Source: CBDBJR01 sp965206445 (GTDB lineage Bacteria; Pseudomonadota; Gammaproteobacteria; Arenicellales; Poriferihabitantaceae). From it: a stretch of 64,000 nucleotides of DNA. The position numbers were made by a program, and so were the translations under genes. Every line of letters starts with the position of its first letter. Positions within the stretch are counted from its first letter, which is position 1. Positions 60,626 through 64,000 of the stretch are shown piece after piece. The notes under the pieces were generated by a model that was given only the letters and a program-made list of their open reading frames with translations, did not search any database and was not told the origin of the DNA. The stretch is from assembly GCA_965206445.1 (NCBI GenBank), contig CBDBJR010000002.1, forward strand, positions 2,232,001-2,296,000, read 5' to 3'.

Positions 60626-61648
60626 ATGTCAAAACAACACTACACCCGCAGTGTCCTGCTGCAAATGCTGGCAGTAGCCGTATTGCTGTCCATCGTCGTC
60701 ATCTGGCAGTGGAAAACGCTGTCTGGAATTTATATTGATAATCAAATCAACGCCGTCGGCTGGGCTATCAACGGCACTATCGGCCTGCTGTTTCTCTGCG
60801 GCATGGTCGCCCTGATTCGGCGATTCTTTGAATACCAGAATCAAGAGATAGCGATCACCCGCTTTCTGGTGAATGCGCAAAACAACAACGATCCGACTAC
60901 CGGATTGAACGACAACGACATGGTCGTGCGCCGCTATACGCTACTGAAAAACCTGAACAATCGGCGCGCCCAAATCAATCAGAGCGCCCTGGCAGCCACC
61001 CTGTTGGCCTCGGAGGCCAGCCGCAACAGCTTTTTGAAATTTGTGCACAATATTTTGATTCTGACCGGGGTATTCGGCACCGTTATTTCACTGTCTGTTT
61101 CGCTGCTGGGCGCGTCTGATCTGATTCAAGGCGGCACGCAGTCGGATCCTCAGAACAGCCTGGGGACCATGATATTCGGCATGTCAACGGCCTTGTCGAC
61201 CACGATGACCGCGATTATCTGCTATATCATATTCGGCTATTTCTATATCAAGCTAACCGATACCCAGACCTATTTGATCAGCCGGGTCGAAGAAGTCACC
61301 TCGACCACGCTGCTGCCGCATCTGCAACTCGACAAGGACATCCTGATCAAGGATTATGCCGACAGTATTCGCAGTTCGGGCGAGTTGATCAAACGCTTCG
61401 ATCAAACCCAGCAGCATTACGCCGAGGCGGCCAAACAACTGCAGCAGGCGGCAACCCAGTTGTTCGACAAAATCGACGAGGCCGCCGCCAAAGCGGGGCA
61501 GCCCAATGCGCAGATGCTGGAAAAACTCGATGAGGTGTTGCAGGTGCTGCAGGTGCTGCAGGCACAGCAGAAATCGGCGCAGGCCAACCACGACACCTTG
61601 CCGCAGATTGCGGAGCTACTGCAAGAAGGCTTCCGACTCAAGCCCTGA
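60626..61648 (+). CDS. MotA/TolQ/ExbB-like membrane protein
   Basis: 340 residues. Membrane helices at about 10-33, 45-66, 142-165 and 188-212, with the ion-channel-like stretch NILILTGVFGTVISLSVSLL and FGMSTALSTTMTAIICYIIF. This topology and the GTVISL...STALSTT pattern match the proton-channel superfamily. The C-terminal ~110 residues form a Gln-rich coiled coil. ATG 60626 is chosen for the GGTGAGA site. Followed 15 bases later by a MotB-like coiled-coil protein. Whether it conducts ions is inference. Confidence 0.75.
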   Translation: MSKQHYTRSVLLQMLAVAVLLSIVVIWQWKTLSGIYIDNQINAVGWAINGTIGLLFLCGMVALIRRFFEYQNQEIAITRFLVNAQNNNDPTTGLNDNDMVVRRYTLLKNLNNRRAQINQSALAATLLASEASRNSFLKFVHNILILTGVFGTVISLSVSLLGASDLIQGGTQSDPQNSLGTMIFGMSTALSTTMTAIICYIIFGYFYIKLTDTQTYLISRVEEVTSTTLLPHLQLDKDILIKDYADSIRSSGELIKRFDQTQQHYAEAAKQLQQAATQLFDKIDEAAAKAGQPNAQMLEKLDEVLQVLQVLQAQQKSAQANHDTLPQIAELLQEGFRLKP

Positions 61649-61663
61649 ACGGCCAACAGGACG

Positions 61664-63547
61664 ATGTCAAACTCCACCAGTTTTATCGATCTGCGGCTCG
61701 ACCACGCCGCGCATACGGGCGAGGACAGTGTATGGCCGTCGTTTACCGACATCATGGCGGTAATCGTGATGATTTTTATGATGGCGCTGGCAATCATCCT
61801 GGTGCGCAACAGTGAACTCGATCAGGCGCTCAACCTGTCGCTGACCGCAGCGGAAGAAGAGTACCTGCGCAATCAGGGGCTGCTGTCCAACATCGATACG
61901 CTCGAAGCGCGTATCGACGAGCTGAGCACGTCGCTGAATCTCAGCCAAAGCCAGCGCGACGCACTGGATCAGCAATTGCTGGCCGAGTTGACCAGAGTGA
62001 AGCTGCTGCTGGCAGAAAAAACCACGCTGCAAACGCAAATCGCCGAGGCTGAGCAACAAACGCAGACGCTGACGGCTGACAAACAGCAACTGCAGCGGGC
62101 CGGCGAGCAGACCGATAAGCAACTCGCGGCGGCCCGCAGTGAAAACACCGCTTTGCGGCAGCAGATCGTCGCGCTGGGCGATGAAAAATCCACCCTTGAG
62201 CAGCAGCGGGATCAAAATCGTCGGCAGATTGCACAGCTGCAACAACAAGAGCGGGTGCTGACCGAACAAACCCGGACTCTGACACAGCAGCTCGAGGCGC
62301 TACAGCTGGCATCCGGTCAGCAGATTGAGCAGCTGCAGCAACAAGAGCGGGCGCTGACCGGACAAGCCCGGACTCTGGCACAGCAGCTCGAGGCGCTACA
62401 GCTGGCATCCGGCCAACAGATTGAGCAGCTGCAGCAACAAGAGCGGGCGCTGACCGGACAAACCCGGACTCTGGCACAGCAGCTCGAGGCGCTACAGCTG
62501 GAATCCGGCCAGGAGATTGAACAGCTGCAGCAACAAGAGCGGGCGCTGACCGGACAAACCCGGACTCTGGCACAGCAGCTCGAGGCGCTACAGCTGGAAT
62601 CCAGCCAACAGATTGAACAGCTGCAGCAACAAGAGCGGGCGCTGACCGGACAAACCCGGACTCTGGCACAGCAACTCGAGGCGCTACAGCTGGAATCCGG
62701 CCAGGAGATTGAACAGCTGCAGCAACAAGAGCGGGCGCTGACCGGACAAACCCAGACTCTGGCACAGCAGCTCGAAGCGCTACAGCTGGAATCCGGCCAG
62801 GAGATTGAACAGCTACAGCAACAAGAGCGTGTGCTGATCGGACAAATGGCCGCGCTGGCACAGCAACTCGAATCACTGCAACTGGAATCCGGTCAACAGA
62901 TTGGACAGCTAACGCAGACCAAACAAAGCCTGGGCGATCAAATCACCGCAGTCACCTCGCAACTGGCCCAATTGAACCGGGTATTGGCCCAGCAGCAAAC
63001 GGAAAATCAAAGCCTGAGCGCGCTGCTTGCGGCGGCGCAAGCGCAATATGCCCGCACCCAGGCCGACAATGCCCGCTCGCAGCAGCAAATCACCGATGCA
63101 GATGAAAAAATAGCGGCGCTGAACCGCGCGATTGCCTGGCAGCAAGAGATCCACGCCACACTCGAGGCACAGGCCAATGCGCGGCAGCAACAACTGTCTT
63201 CCCTGCAGCAGGAACACGAAGAACTGGATAAAAAATACGATAATCTGATCCGGGCGGCCCGCAGCCCCCACGACAAACATGTCGTGGAAATCTGGCTGAC
63301 CAAACAGAATGGCCAATTGGAGTATAGACTGGGTGAACCCGGCCAAGCGGAGGCAAGGGTTATCGATAAATCGGCGCTGGACCAACGCCTGACGGCGTTG
63401 AAAGCGGAATATGCGCGCAATCTTTATACCAGGATTGTCATCCCCGACGACAGCGGGCTGCTGCATAACGAAGCCTGGGAGCTGACTAACGAAATCCTCG
63501 ATAAATACGATTACTATAACCAGCCCAAGAACCCAGCAGAGCAGTGA
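61664..63547 (+). CDS. Long coiled-coil protein with MotB-like membrane anchor
   Basis: 627 residues. One N-terminal helix preceded by an Asp (VWPSFTDIMAVIVMIFMMAL, about residues 23-42), resembling MotB/ExbD anchors, then about 480 residues of coiled coil. Residues 189-412 are seven 32-residue repeats (IEQLQQQERALTGQTRTLAQ plus QLEALQLESGQE). The C-terminal ~90 residues (from about KHVVEIWLTKQNG) are globular and show no OmpA peptidoglycan-binding motif. AGGAC precedes ATG 61664. Likely forms a complex with the preceding protein. Confidence 0.75.
   Translation: MSNSTSFIDLRLDHAAHTGEDSVWPSFTDIMAVIVMIFMMALAIILVRNSELDQALNLSLTAAEEEYLRNQGLLSNIDTLEARIDELSTSLNLSQSQRDALDQQLLAELTRVKLLLAEKTTLQTQIAEAEQQTQTLTADKQQLQRAGEQTDKQLAAARSENTALRQQIVALGDEKSTLEQQRDQNRRQIAQLQQQERVLTEQTRTLTQQLEALQLASGQQIEQLQQQERALTGQARTLAQQLEALQLASGQQIEQLQQQERALTGQTRTLAQQLEALQLESGQEIEQLQQQERALTGQTRTLAQQLEALQLESSQQIEQLQQQERALTGQTRTLAQQLEALQLESGQEIEQLQQQERALTGQTQTLAQQLEALQLESGQEIEQLQQQERVLIGQMAALAQQLESLQLESGQQIGQLTQTKQSLGDQITAVTSQLAQLNRVLAQQQTENQSLSALLAAAQAQYARTQADNARSQQQITDADEKIAALNRAIAWQQEIHATLEAQANARQQQLSSLQQEHEELDKKYDNLIRAARSPHDKHVVEIWLTKQNGQLEYRLGEPGQAEARVIDKSALDQRLTALKAEYARNLYTRIVIPDDSGLLHNEAWELTNEILDKYDYYNQPKNPAEQ
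62228..62899 (+). repeat. Seven tandem 96-bp repeats
   Basis: Unit begins attgagcagctgcaacaaca and encodes 32 residues. Units 2-6 are nearly identical at DNA level, while 1 and 7 have diverged; this is the pattern of internal expansion by unequal exchange. Confidence 0.95.
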
Positions 63548-63574
63548 CCCACGGCTATCCGTAGCCACCCCCCG

Positions 63575-64000
63575 ATGCGATACGCCGAACAGTTTGATGT
63601 CATCGTCATTGGCGGCGGCCATGCCGGCGTCGAGGCGGCGTTGGCGTCCGCCCGGGTGGGCGCGAAAACCGTGCTGGTGACCCACCATATCGAGACGATC
63701 GGCCAGATGTCCTGCAATCCGGCGATTGGCGGCATCGGCAAGGGGCATATCGTCAAGGAAATTGACGCGCTCGGCGGCGTGATGGCGCAGGCGATCGACC
63801 ACTCCGGGATTCATTTTCGCATATTGAATTCCCGTAAAGGCCCGGCGGTACGCGCGACCCGGGCGCAGGCCGACCGGATGCTGTATAAAATGGCCATTCG
63901 CCGGGCGGTTGACAACCAGCCCAACCTTGGCCTGCTGCAGCAAAGCGTGGACGACCTGATAATCGAAAACAATCGCGTCACCGGGGTGAAAACCGATCTG
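63575..64000 (+). CDS. mnmG: tRNA uridine-5-carboxymethylaminomethyl(34) synthesis enzyme MnmG, 3' end outside window
   Basis: Partial: 142 codons to the window edge. ATG 63575 begins MRYAEQFDVIVIGGGHAGVE (FAD-binding GGGHAG). QMSCNPAIGGIGKGHIVKEI and RKGPAVRATRAQADRM are GidA/MnmG signatures. FAD enzyme that works with MnmE on tRNA U34. Confidence 0.96.
   Translation, partial: MRYAEQFDVIVIGGGHAGVEAALASARVGAKTVLVTHHIETIGQMSCNPAIGGIGKGHIVKEIDALGGVMAQAIDHSGIHFRILNSRKGPAVRATRAQADRMLYKMAIRRAVDNQPNLGLLQQSVDDLIIENNRVTGVKTDL

Noticed and set aside
60626..63547. Zorya defence system
   Set aside because: The MotA/MotB-like logic is similar, but the coiled tail is on the wrong subunit, and no ZorC, ZorD or ZorE genes follow; mnmG does.

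Overview
The window looks like the chromosome of a free-living or host-associated gammaproteobacterium with a GC-rich core. Supporting signs are a system I cytochrome c maturation cluster (ccmABCDEFGHI), a homodimeric pyruvate dehydrogenase E1 with a lipoyl-fused E3, the rpsF-rpsR-rplI-dnaB block, and the rpmH-rnpA-yidD-yidC-mnmE...mnmG block. A single-chain ATP sulfurylase (Sat), a PPi-dependent phosphofructokinase and a possible sulfoacetate pathway hint at a sulfur-metabolising lineage. That last point is inference; no marker fixes the species.

Layout. 1-4592: end of a DAHP synthase gene, sat and trxB in a tight overlapping run, an Smr-domain protein, and convergent dinB. 4711-11602: nine ccm genes in order. 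11720-20220: core genes (bactofilin and M23 peptidase, dapD, a PP2C phosphatase, an FKBP-type isomerase, radA, alr, an MFS transporter). 20243-22927: a decayed type I restriction-modification locus in which only an ImmA/IrrE-like protease gene and a TIR-like gene are intact, each coupled to a separate copy of an hsdS tail. 22935-27083: a probable four-gene operon of two Fe(II)/2-oxoglutarate oxygenases, a GST and a large TPR protein. 27202-32019: a membrane-anchored unknown, a beta-carbonic anhydrase and a tctCBA tripartite tricarboxylate-type uptake system.

32020-39300 is a rearranged accessory zone. It holds an AT-rich unknown gene, an IS481-like element, and two paralogous secreted proteins embedded in degenerate copies of tctC. 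It also has fragments of tctB and of the aldehyde dehydrogenase gene, a patatin-like lipase, an ankyrin protein and several dispersed repeats. 39306-42929 carries an acylating aldehyde dehydrogenase and an AMP-forming acyl-CoA ligase resembling SauS/SauT (sulfoacetate use), followed by a convergent thiol-dioxygenase-like cupin.

43038-46679 is dnaB-rplI-rpsR-rpsF, where ribosomal protein bS6 has a repetitive tail of about 300 residues. 47087-52893 is aceE-aceF-lpd. 52999-54191 is lpxB with an apparent single-base frameshift. 54211-56064 is a pfp operon on the minus strand. 56297-60392 is rpmH-rnpA-yidD-yidC-mnmE. Between mnmE and mnmG (partial, running off the right edge) sits a MotA/TolQ-like membrane protein and a long coiled-coil partner with seven 96-bp repeats.

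The best candidates for something undescribed are the hsdS-tail-flanked TIR and ImmA genes, the unknown genes inside duplicated tctC copies, the bS6 tail, and the MotA-like/coiled-coil pair. No rRNA, tRNA or CRISPR array was recognised.
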